From positions 62,001 through 126,000 of the forward strand of contig VWPU01005243.1 of the NCBI GenBank assembly GCA_013398955.1: a DNA stretch of 64,000 nucleotides, read 5' to 3'. The position numbers and the translations under genes are program-made. The stretch comes from Callaeas wilsoni. Taxonomy: Eukaryota > Chordata > Aves > Passeriformes > Callaeidae. Positions 12,908-24,000 of the stretch are shown one piece after another (the first letter of the stretch is position 1; each line of letters starts with the position of its first letter). Under the pieces are notes generated by a model. That model was not told the DNA's origin. It ran no database searches and saw only the letters and a program-made list of their open reading frames with translations.

Positions 12908-15404
12908 ATGCTGTATAATGCTATTAACATACACTAAAGGAAAATACTTTCAAGCTCTTTAAAGATTAATTACGAAATCATGCATCAGAATTGTGTTTAT
13001 ACTCCCACAACACTGCAATAGACACAATAGCAGTGCGTAGGTAAAAGCACAGTCATTATACACATTGTAACCTTTTCTCAGTCTAGAAAATACAGATTAA
13101 CAAGTAAGGTAAAGAGGAAAGAGCAGGCACAGCAATTTCCTCTTTGGTCACTCACTGCCATTACTGTGTCAGGTTCTTGATTTTTCAAGATTGCCTTTTT
13201 CCAGTAAAGTGAAATGCTGAATTGCTCAAACCATGAGAAATAATCAGAAAGAACTACATTCATCTCAGAGCACTGAGTCAATTTGTAGTAGAAATTGAGA
13301 AAAAGGGGCAACCTGTTCTCTCTCCAATATAAATAATGTGCCTGATTTTCATCTCAATTATATTGCTGAGAGAAAGGGTAAGTTCTGCTGGAGACTTCCA
13401 CACCATCAGTTATGTGTCACTTTCCTGGGACTGAGAAGACAAAATACAAACATATTTTATTCTTGTATTATTCAAAGAGTAAAGTTGTCTTCATGGTTTG
13501 ACATGCAGCAGTAATCTCAAAATGAAGTATATCTTTAGTGCTACCAAAGTTTCTGTGAGAGAAATGTAGTAATGTTCTTTTATATTGCAAGCAGTTATAT
13601 ACTTACAGGGGTACAATGTAAAAAGCCAGTAAAAAGCTTGGTTATTTCTAAGGCTCCACTTTGAAAATGACAGAAGACAAGTCCAACAATCTACTTGACA
13701 ATCAAGCAATATTTTTTTCCAGTTTAATTCACTCACACTGTGAAAAAAAATTTTCTAGGAAAAAAAAAGAGTTGAATGGGGAACTTACAATATGATTATC
13801 TTCAAAGTGAAGAGAAAAAACAATTGCATCAATTTAAGAAGAAATTCTGATTTATAATGTAAACAACAAAAGTGACCACACAGATATCATGTGCCATCTA
13901 CAGCATATGAAACTAGTTGTAACCAAGATTGTCTGATAACAGCTTTTTCTATTGGTTGACCTACCTCCAGAAAAAAAAAAAAAAGTCAAAATCTAAACAG
14001 CTCAGGTGCCCAATTTTTAATTTAAGACTCCTGTACGACCAAAACAGCACTGATTTAAAAGACGGGAAATAGAAATTCTCTTTCTGAGAAAACCGTATCA
14101 AAGCAGAAAACTACAAAGCCATCTCCCATCCCTTCTCAAATTTCTTTTCACAACAACCTTGCTTTTTTTGCTGCTAGGATGCCTTTGAAGGCAAGGAATG
14201 TTTTTTTCTTTTTGTGATGGATTTGCCTGTTTCATAAGGCAGATCAGTTTCTGGACTCCTGCTCTGCCTGTATCTCACAACTCAAGACTTTCCAGCAGGG
14301 AAACTGAGCTTCTGCAAAGTAGAAATTGGACATAAATCTATAAAGTGGCAGGGCAGAATACTCAGAACGAAAGTCTTTTTTTTCCCACTCTAGCAAATTT
14401 GCATTTGTTTACAACCTAGTGTACATCAATCTGATTAAACAAGAACATAGCGATGACTCAGATGAGCATAACCTACATAACCTTGTCTAGAACGCTAACA
14501 TTGTTATTTTTGCGCTGAAGCATCGGCTGCAAAAATTTAACAAATTAAAACCTTAGCTAAATCTATATGGCTTTTAATGTTAATGAAGACTTTACTGTTC
14601 TTATTTCTTCTCACTAAAGTGCCTATATTGTCTCATGAGTATGCAGCAATTAACCATAAGGATGTAGTTCAGAATAAAATCTTCTCGACAGTGAGTGTAA
14701 TCCTGCCTAATATCAATTCTCCTCTTGGTTAAAGCTATTTCCTGTCCTGGACTTGCCACTGTGCAAACAATCCTAATCAATACCACAAGAAATCTTAGAC
14801 AGAGAGGTCAACTTGCCACAGAAAAAAACCACAGCACTAATTATTGCTGAGAATGATTTTCCTTTAAATGCTTTATTTCCAGTCAACATTGAAAAGAATC
14901 TGATCCAAAATTAATTAGAAAAACAGTTGCTTACCTCATGAAAACATCATTATTTATTTGGAAATTTTATCAGCAGAAAGAAATTATAAAATAAAAATCT
15001 TTTCATGTTTATGGAAGTGGGATTTCCTCCCCTTTGGATCAAGATAAATTTCAAGAAGATCTGTAAGTGAAATACTGCATCACTGCACTGTGGTTCTCCT
15101 TAACTCCTAATATTCAAGCTGCTGATTTCACCATGCATCATAAAATGTATATTCTTTAAATGTTAATTGTTAAACTAGAAATTAAAATTTCAAAGCGTTA
15201 TAGATAGTAGTCATGGCCTAATATTTGTACTGTGCAGGTGGGACCTCAGACTGACATTATTCCTGAGGGTTTTAATAAGAGATGTTTTTAGCTTCTCTGT
15301 CCACAGTTTCAAGGTACAGCCTAGATGCTGAACAGAGCTAATCTTTAAGGCCATCCAAAATACAGATGAATTGTGCAGCTTCAACTGGTATATCTACAGT
15401 GAAA
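12908..15404. other. AT-rich stretch, no gene seen
   Basis: This contains a short poly-A run at about 13971-13984 and several T/A homopolymers. Minus-strand frames of 77-82 codons (13078-13311, 13491-13736) have no recognised motif and are treated as chance. Confidence 0.5.
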
Positions 15405-15468
15405 GAAGGGTAGATGAACTAGAAGTGTTCCTTCCAACCTGCCTAACCATAAGAATCATTCCATATAG
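15405..15468 (+). mobile_element. Possible old CR1 3' tail
   Basis: The sequence around TAGATGAACTAGAAG, TTCCTTCCAACCTGCCTAAC and AATCATTCC resembles the end of CR1 (consensus GATGA..CT..GAGGTCCCTTCCAACCTCAACCATTCT), with several differences. No CR1 body is recognisable upstream, which is common because most copies are severely 5'-truncated. The match is short, so this is tentative. Confidence 0.4.
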
Positions 15469-18400
15469 TGCCACAATCTATCTTGATTTTATTCATTTTG
15501 GTAAAATTGATATGGAGAGTAAGAGCTCTTGTTCACTTACTTAGTTTCAGTGTCCATAATTACTATTTAAAGAAATTTTTGCCCAGCCTCTGGAAATCAT
15601 ACTGTCATTACATGGAACTGCTGGCTATCTATTCATTATTTCTTACAGTGGATTATGTTGATGCCATTCTTTTCCAAGCAGCTCCATTCACTTGGTTTCC
15701 TTAGGCAGCCTTTTTTCTCTCTAGCAGTAAAGGGACAGGAGAACATCAGTTTCAAGATATTGCAGATCACCTGCTTAACATATTCCATGTGCACTGGTAT
15801 AACTGGTGAAAAAAGGGAGCAAGTAGGTACCTTTCTGAGTAAACAAGTTCAGTAATGGTGTCTTGTTTGGTGTTAGATCCAAAGAAGGATTGAACCAAAT
15901 GAGTGGAGGAACTTTTTTTATTTTTTTTAATCTATTAATATAACCATTACTTTCACTAAGGGACAATCAATTCTTGAATTGCCCATAAATCTCCAGAGAA
16001 TAATATGCAAGTTTTTCAGTATTTCACAGCTGTATTCTGCCCTCAGAGCATGTGGGCAGCTCTATCCAATTACAAAGGATGCAGATGAAGGATATGATAT
16101 GTCCTGAAGTGATGACAATTTGATGATTATTGTGTTTGATTTGAAACTCTACCCTTACCATTGAACTTATATTTTTTTTATAAGACCTATTTTAATGTGG
16201 TCATAGAAACCTTGTCTTTTTTCACCCAAGGCAGAAAATAGCATGTAAGCCTAAAAGCAGTATTTTCTTTTTTTCCACCAAAATTAGAGACAGAACATAA
16301 GAAAAAAACAGACATGTCTACTCTGTCCTCCATTTTCTATTAAGGCCTTGTTTTCTGAGACATCGAGACTTCAGTTTAATAAACCAGGAAATAAATAGCG
16401 TGATGTGATCCTTTTCAGCCTCAAAAGATGCTTCATGAAGGTAGTTAATTTTTCACAAAAAAATGTTTTGTTAGCTGTATATTTTGAATTCAGCTATGAA
16501 GAACTGACTTATCAATTTGCAGAAATTCTCTTCAATTGAGGAAGGAGAGGAACATCCTTCCATATTCCTCCAAATCTGAAAATTTTCATTTCATCTTTGA
16601 AGCCAAATATTTGGTTCCTCCAGTTTGCAACAGCTTTTCATTTCAAATTTCACATTGTTTTAACTTGAACACATGAAATAATCCCAAAATATTTTCTTAG
16701 ATTCAATAACAATATGTGTTTCAGTATTAAGACAGAATCTTCCTTTTTCTGAGTCTTTGATATTCATTGTGATTGGATGCCCCTTTTTCCCAAAAATTCT
16801 ACAAAAGATTCAGAATTTAGCCATAAAATACTAAAAGGGAAATGTTCTAAAAAGCTATTTGGTTTGCTGTTTGCACACCTACCTTTTGGGTTTAGTTTTG
16901 AAAACATATATGTAGCTAACCGTATTAAATATTTCCAAAACCTAAATACTCTCTTCTGGGTGGAAAAATAATTTTTCACTTGCCCAAGATGTTTATTGTT
17001 GTCACCATACATTCAGCCAGAGAACCTCATATCAAAAAAAACAAAAAGATATGCCTTGTCAGTGAAATATGACTGTCTCTGGTCTGTGATGCTGCCTTTC
17101 AATTTAATATATACTTTCTAGCCATAAAGAGAAGAGCTTAATTGTTCTTACCATGCATGGAAAACATTTACTGCATATTATGTCTAATCGGTGTTCTAAA
17201 GAAGCACATGCACATAGGGCATCTGTCTTCTATATGAGACAATGATTCCTGTCTGAATAATTTAATAGAATATAGCAAAATTGAGACATCATGCAAAACA
17301 GTAAATTGACAATTCCCATCAAAATAAAATGTAGTTTAAACTAAATCAGAAGCTATAGCTGATTTCCTGGCATGAATAGAGCGGCATCAAAGTATTCTTT
17401 AAAAAAAAAACAAAACAAAATGCAACAAAGTAGCTGTAATTTTCAGTCTTATCAGCACAGACTTATCTAATTAATTTCTTTCTTTAAATTATGAGGCAAA
17501 TTTTGGATAACTGAACTCTGGTAGTTTTATAAAGAAAAAGATTGCACTAAAAATAGAAGAGCTAGATGTTAACGAGGGAAATATTGCTATATTGCATTTC
17601 ATTGGGAAACTTCAAAAAAACCCCATGACTGAGAAGTAGCATTAGGCTATGTACAAAAAGAGTTCTATACCTGTTGTTAATTTCTTTCTACAACCCTTAC
17701 ATGTACCTCCCTGCTTTACAGTAACCTTCTGATTTAATTACAAACTCTGTCTTTTTCTTTTTATGTATGATGTTTAGTCACGTTACATCCAACAGACATG
17801 ATATTTTTGGATTTATACAAACCAAAAAAGATAAACAGCGCAGACAGTAAAATTCAAGCATTGTTTGCTAAACTTCATTTTAAATAAACTGGTTTTATTT
17901 ACCTCAGCAAAATTTCACATAGACTTGAAGTCCGAAAAATTCCACCTTCCCTTTGGGTAAGAAGCAGCTTGCATAGATAATTGGTGCTTTTTAAGAGAAT
18001 TCACCATTCAATCAGGGGTTTACCAGGAAAATTACATAAAATAGGAAACCTCTATGAGCTTATGTAGGAAGTGTTGAAAGGAGAACCCTCTTCTTCACAT
18101 ATTTACAAACTCAAGGCCAAGAACTTGCCAGTTTAGAATGTTTTCTAAAGGAACTAGCAGCTTGGGATCTTCCATTTTTTCGATGTTCAGTTTTAGAAAC
18201 TTATGGGCTCATTAAATCCCACAGTAGTAAGTACTTATCTCATGAAAATCCTTCACTGAGATACTCATAATTGCATGTGCTTATAAGAATTAGATGTCTA
18301 TAAATGTTAAGTGATAAATTATAGAACATTTCCCAGTAAAGATCAGATGTTCGGATATGAATGCTCATTCTTTTCTTCTCAAATCATAGTTCTTTTTTTG

Positions 18401-18515
18401 TATGCATATACAAATCATTATGCAGTGGTTATTAAAAATCATTAAGAATATAGAGAATCAGGAATTCTAAATCTCAAATAACACAGGAAAGTATTGGGAT
18501 GACTGAGGATTTTTT
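15469..18515. other. AT-rich stretch, no gene seen
   Basis: Only short overlapping open frames occur, such as 15468-15704 (+) and a sense/antisense pair at 16764-17012 (-) and 16777-16971 (+). None has a recognised domain. An A-rich run lies at 17399-17418. Confidence 0.5.
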
Positions 18516-18951
18516 TTAATTTAACTTGGCTTTAGCAGCTGGAGAACTCTGAGAGATTTTTTTCAGGTCTTTCAGTTTCTCTAGCCTTTTCTTCCTACAT
18601 ATGTTTGCATAATTATAGGGAAATTGTTAATTGTTTCATAGGTTTAACTGCAGAACAGGAAAATTGCTTTGATTTTTTTTCACTTTTTAATTTGGTTGAG
18701 CATTCATTTGACATTATTTTCTGGTGCCTATCATCTATTTTGCTTTTCTTTAACACAGAAAATATTTTTGTTTCTAGATGTGTTCCTTTGTTCAGTGAGT
18801 TCTCTGACACATGTATCATAATGTTATTTTCATTTTCTTCAAATTTATATTCTGGAAATTGGTCTTTTAATAGCCTTCAAGATTTTCCAAGCTGTGCCAA
18901 TAATTTTCCACTTAACAGTGGAAGTGCAGCAACTGATCTTTCATCGTTCTC
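18516..18951 (-). pseudogene. Coding-like relic or terminal exon, unidentified, with one stop and one frame change
   Basis: On the minus strand, TTTACTCTACAG precedes a frame starting GAG AAC GAT GAA at 18951. It reads 24 codons to an in-frame TGA (18877-18879), then continues in the same frame for 87 codons (for example RLLKDQFPEYKFEENENN, then a Lys/Ser/Glu-rich stretch) to TAA at 18613-18615. A shift of one base gives a second frame that runs to TAA at 18516-18518 and includes KKRLEKLKDLKKISQSSP. The lysine-rich, low-hydrophobic composition across both frames resembles the disordered C-terminus of a nuclear protein. I do not recognise the gene. A 149-codon frame on the opposite strand (18605-19054) overlaps it and has no recognised motif. 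The alternatives are a decayed exon, a processed pseudogene (no clear poly-A tail or duplication was found), sequencing errors in a real exon, or chance. Confidence 0.3.
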
Positions 18952-19596
18952 CTGTAGAGTAAAGGAATCACTTTTGATAGTCAAAACTGCCTTTCAGTTA
19001 TTAGAAACTAAAACTGTGATATGCATTCAGAGACATGAGGATAAAGAATTGTAGAATAAAATGAGTGTTAAATTCCAGCTTAATGAATCATTTAGAAACA
19101 ATACATCTTTCCCAAATAATCAGCAATCTTCTGTGTCAAAACATAACTTTGCCAGACTTTTCATCTGACATGCTGTTTAAAAGGAGACAAAAATATTACA
19201 GTCTAATTTTCTAGTTCTTTTGCAAATTTCTCATTTTACAAAGGGAAAAGAAGTCATTCACAATTTTCTAATCCATAAATGCTTGGAGAAATAAAAATGA
19301 AAGTAGAAACTAGGTACATTGCTTGGTTATAGCAAATGCCAACTACTTTGGTAAGTGGCTAAGTGGAAGCTCTCCTGTTTTCACTTGGTACATACATGGT
19401 TTGATGTGTGGACATGGAGCCGACCATTCCTGCAGTCACCTTCTTTATAAACTGAAGCCAACGGTGTTAAAAGTACAGTTGACATTATTTTGGTCTGTAT
19501 CACCTTATTTTCTCGAATGGGTAACATAGCCTGTTAAGACAAGCTCAGAGTTCAGCTTTTCCATAAGCAGTTAAGGTTAACCAAGGGGCAGAAAAT
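18952..19596. other. AT-rich stretch, no gene seen
   Basis: On the minus strand a second pyrimidine-AG (CTCCTTTTAAACAG, near 19172-19185) precedes a very short open frame only. No other structure was recognised. Confidence 0.45.
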
Positions 19597-19647
19597 AACA
19601 ATAATTATTTTAACAAAATAATAATTATTTAACAAAAATAATTATTT
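19597..19647. repeat. AT-rich tandem repeat, about three units
   Basis: Three degenerate units of the form AACA(A)n-ATAATTATTT follow one another. The unit length varies from about 15 to 19 bases because the A run between the cores changes in length. Confidence 0.7.
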
Positions 19648-20436
19648 CCACAAAAGGTGTACAGACTAGCTCAATTATAAATCACTTTCCTTGGGCAGTT
19701 ACTATGTTTTCCTTCATGTGAGTGCTCTGTTTTCTTGGCAGTGATAGTATCTTTCTTCTAGAATGGCTTGAGAACACAATTCTCCTCACTTACCTTCTGT
19801 AAAACCACAGAAAAGAACCAATGCACGTTTCTTCCAAGACAGACTCTTTACTCAGAGAAGCATGAATAGACGATAAATCCAGAACAGAACAGATTTGATG
19901 GATGACTATCTTGCTCTGCTAAGTCACATCAACATATTAACAATGTGTAACATAAAATGATAAAATGGGAGAAGAAGCAGAATAATCCACATCCAGCCAA
20001 ATCAGCTAAAATGTTCCCATTGACTTCAGATGTGACTGTGGTCATGAAATGTCTGATGCTTACCATTTTCCAGCCAAGAGAAGAGATGTGAGATAAACAC
20101 GAACTTCTAGCACACCAAAATAATCTTGCAATGGGTACTGTTATTGAGAAAATTGAACGGTGGATGTACAATGAGACTGTAAACTGATGAATGGTCAGCG
20201 GGATTGTCTTACTAAATATAAACCTTTACCCGGCTGGAAAATAGAGATTTGATTTTTACAGTTAAAGATATAAGACCAGAGATCTCTGCCACATTTATTA
20301 ATCACAACTTAAAGATCATCTTAGCAATTCATTATAGCACCCATATATCAGAGAACTTCAACATGGTCCCAGCTCATTTCATGATAAAATTGAAAACTGT
20401 CTGAAGATTACACTGGAATTCTTCAAAAAGACAAAG
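19648..20436. other. AT-rich stretch, no gene seen
   Basis: Short open frames only. CCCATTGACTTCAGATG near 20019 resembles a motif common in old amniote repeats, but it is too short to call. Confidence 0.5.
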
Positions 20437-21045
20437 TGTCATGGTTTAACCCCAGCTGGCAACTATGCACCATACAGCTGCTCACTCTCTCTCCCCAGCA
20501 GCAGGATAGGGGGAAGAGAATTAGAAGGATAAAAGAGAGAAAACTATTGAGTGATAAGATATGAATAGTTAAATAACTGCAATAAAATAAAATAATTAAT
20601 AGTAAAAATAATAATAAATTGAAATAAGAAGGAAAGTAACAAAGAGAGAGAAATAAAACCCAGGAAAAGCAAGTCATGCAAATAAAAACAATTTCACCAC
20701 CATCCAACTGATGCCCAGCCTGTCCCCAAGCAGTTGCCCCCCTGGTGAAACTGCCCCCTAGCTTTACTGCTGAGCCTGCTGCCACATGGTCTCAAATATC
20801 CCTATGGTCAGTTTGCATTAGCTGTACCAGATATGTCCCCTGCCAACTCCCTGGGCACCCCCAGCCTCCTCGCTGGTGGGGCCACCTGAGGAGCAGAAAA
20901 GGCTTGGATGGTCTGTAAACCCTGGTCAGCAACAACAAAAACATCCCTGCATTGTTAACACAGTTTCCAGCACAAATCCAAAACATAGCCCTGCACTAGC
21001 TAGTATGGAGAAAAACTGAGACAGTTCAGACTGAAATATTTGATT
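20437..21045 (-). mobile_element. Solo LTR of an avian endogenous retrovirus
   Basis: The element begins at 20437 with TGTCATGGTTTAACCCCAGC. Near its other end it has CACAAATCCAAAACATAGCC and AGCTAGTATGGAGAAAA. These match blocks I recall from an LTR family that is very common in bird genomes. From the position of the usual promoter region the sense strand is the minus strand. The expected TATA region (about 20758-20775) reads CAGTAAAGC on the sense strand and is degraded. The polyadenylation region near 20565 is also degraded, and an A/T-rich low-complexity block at about 20578-20640 sits where the family has an AT-rich stretch. No gag, pol or env sequence and no second LTR lie nearby, so this is a solo LTR left by recombination. 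The terminal end is eroded and no target-site duplication is evident. The 120-codon frame at 20423-20785 lies almost wholly inside the LTR and is not a gene. The family name is not assigned. Confidence 0.85.
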
Positions 21046-24000
21046 GATGTTACAATAGAGGGCAGCCCTAAAATGGAAGTCCTTTCCCTGTTACTTCTAG
21101 CTGAAAAGATCCTCAGTGTGGCTGGTGAGGTTTTGCCAATGTAGCTCTCCGTTTATCACCACTTACAGTTTTTTTTGCAATTGCACAGACAGCTTAAAAG
21201 ATTTTACAGTCACAGGATTTCCCACTCTGTTGTAAGAACTTTTAACCCTTTCGTCCAGAAAGTCAGAACAAAGTGGAGTCCTGCAGGACGAGAGTGAAGG
21301 TATGAGCAGAACTGTGTTCAGTTCCTCATCCCAAATCAATCTATTCCTAGTTCCAGTTGATGTAGCCAATTCCACTGGTTTCTACTAGTTTCAGTCAATT
21401 GTTTTTTTAAGGAAAGAGGGAGAGGAAAGAAAGGTCACCAAGGAAAGTTATCTATTGACATAAGCATATGTTCAGTATGTCAGAGAAGGAACAGCAAACT
21501 GGACAGTTCTTTTCCCATCTATGGCTTTTTTTCTAGATTGTCTCTTAAAACTCTATTCCCAAATAGCAACAGTCTTGGTAGTATTAGTGACCTTTGGCAA
21601 CAGCCTTTCTGTCTTTTGGGACTACATTGATTTTTTTTTTCCCTCTGGCTTCCATACAGCAATTTGGCATCTTATTGACCCAGATATACAAAGTGGGCAG
21701 TATTACTAGCAGCAAGGGAGTTTGAGAGATTTTTTTAGTACAACAAATTAAAACATGAGCCGGTACAGGTTGCAGTGAAAAAAGCATTGATAGTACTCTA
21801 GATTCAGGCAACTCTAGTGGACTGACAGCCATGTTTGGTGGATGTGGCATTGGCTGATTTGTCTCAAGATTAGTTTGTTAGCCACTCGCAGTACTTGGCT
21901 TGCTGATCTTCCAGAGTGTGTCTAGGTCTCAAGGGCTTTAGTTTCCGTTTTCAAAATTCCAGGTGAATAAAGGCTTATGTGCTTGTAGAGTGTATTAATG
22001 TATTAACACATAAGAGCACAGAAGTTATGAGAAGCCTCTCAACTTCTCTTTTCTTGTAATTACTGAAATATTCCTAAGGATTTCTTGTATAGACAATGGG
22101 CCTTGTACATCCTTTATATTTTTCATAGGTTTTTCAGTAAAGGTTAATTCATATTCCATTTCCCTGTAGAACAGAATAATCTTGTCAGCAGTAAATGTTT
22201 GGAATCCTTGCATGGATTTATTCTCGTAGTGAAATTACCCTTTATTCCTATTTAAAATTCTGTGCAATATACTAGCTTACTAATGGGTTGAAGTGGATTG
22301 CTTTGAACTATGTCCTGTGAAGGACAGTCTGCAGCCATCCAGCCTAGTTGATGTTAATCCTACTCAACACCATTGCTCAGTAATTACAAATTAAGTTGTT
22401 CTAAAACTGAATGGTTCTATCACCTTCCAAAGACTCATACTGATGCTTCCCAAGAGAATACTATTCCCCAAGTACTGTTTGAAAGTTCTGTTAGAGGAAA
22501 TCAAGGCTGTTTTGTAGACTATTTATGAGAAAACTTTCTAACTGTTTAGCTTTACAGTGTTGTAAAGAACAGCGTGGATCATGCGCAAATCACAGCCTTG
22601 AGATTAGATTCTTACCATCACAGCAAGCAATGGGTTCAATCCTAAAGCAACCTTTCTTTCTTTCATGGCTGTTTTTCTCTACAGCTATATCAGCTATACA
22701 GTTATCGCTCTATATATGCAAACAACTTTACTGCAACAAAAACCCACCAAAAAAAAATCAAAACCAGAAAATTAAGAAACAGAATGACCAGCCTCAATGA
22801 GAAAATAACATGGAACAATGTGAGCTGTCTTTGAAAACACTGACTTATTCCAACTAAAAATATGCAGGTTTTTATACTTAGGTTGAGAATACATTTTTGT
22901 TCAGAGCAAGGCTCAGTCTTTGTGTATGGACCCAACTAAAAGAAAATAGAAGGTAAAGGACGTAGGTTCTGAGTATTACACAGAAAGTATCTGAAAGTTT
23001 TACATTAGTGTTAATATTCGCCTTTCAATTAGGCAGATAAATTGCTGGAAAATCCACTATCAGAGACTGATCTATTTTTAAAATCCCCAATTTTACACTC
23101 TTTACTTAGTTGCAATTTTTCCAGATGTCTGCCTGAGGGTTTAAGAATTCACTACTCCCTGCTATCCGTTTTGCAACTCTTCTTTATATGTTTAATACAG
23201 TTTTGTACTCCTTTGACATCAGTTCATTCCTGAAAAGCATAAGCATCTGACACAGAATTTTAGTGAGGTACTCCAGGAAATCCCCTCGGCACAAAAGGGA
23301 TATAATACTTCTTATTTCCAAATCTGCTCATGCATAACAAGGGTTAGCATACACTTCCTCAGAGCGTATTTGTCTTCAGTAAGACAAGAAAGGAAAAGGC
23401 TCTAGTGAATTTATTTAATAATTGATAGTGGAAATAGACTCTAATGAAATTTCCATCATCCAGAAACATGAACTCTACTTCATATATACTGTCATTCATT
23501 TGTTGGCTAATAGCTGACTTGGCAGCTTCCTTGAATTCCCTACTTGGATACAAACAGCCAATCCACTCCTCTGATGATAAAGCTCTTCAAATCTCAAGGG
23601 AACCCTAGAACTGTTAGGGCTGTATCTTTAGAGGCTGTGCACCTCCACAGCAGCACAAAGCTGCAAGGGAAGCCACGTTATAGAGATGAATCTGAATGTT
23701 TCAAAGCATATTTATATTTAATTTGTAAGTCTTTTATGGGTTGGAGCTAACAGAGGACCCTCCAGACAAACACTGAACTCAGTCCTTTTTCCAGTCCAGA
23801 TTCCAAGTCCTTTTAGCCCCTATTATTTACACATGGAAGATATGTGGGCTGGAAAGTGGATATATTGAGACAGAAACTCCCAACATATGATGGCAAACTA
23901 ATTTCTCCATAGTACCCATCCTTTAGTCTTTTTGTATCAGGTGGAAAGTCTGTAGCTGCTGTGACTTCTTAAGACACCAGCAGGAAGTGTGTAGGTATTA

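Noticed and set aside
18605..19054. 149-codon plus-strand open frame, the longest in the window
   Set aside because: It is rich in Phe, Ser and Leu as expected from T-rich antisense DNA, has no recognised motif, and overlaps a more coding-like minus-strand stretch.
20015..20045. CCCATTGACTTCAGATG motif resembling old amniote repeats
   Set aside because: Too short, and no inverted partner or flanking repeat body was found.
20423..20785. 120-codon minus-strand open frame with hydrophobic segments
   Set aside because: It lies almost entirely within the solo LTR, and its hydrophobic part is the translated AT-rich LTR block.
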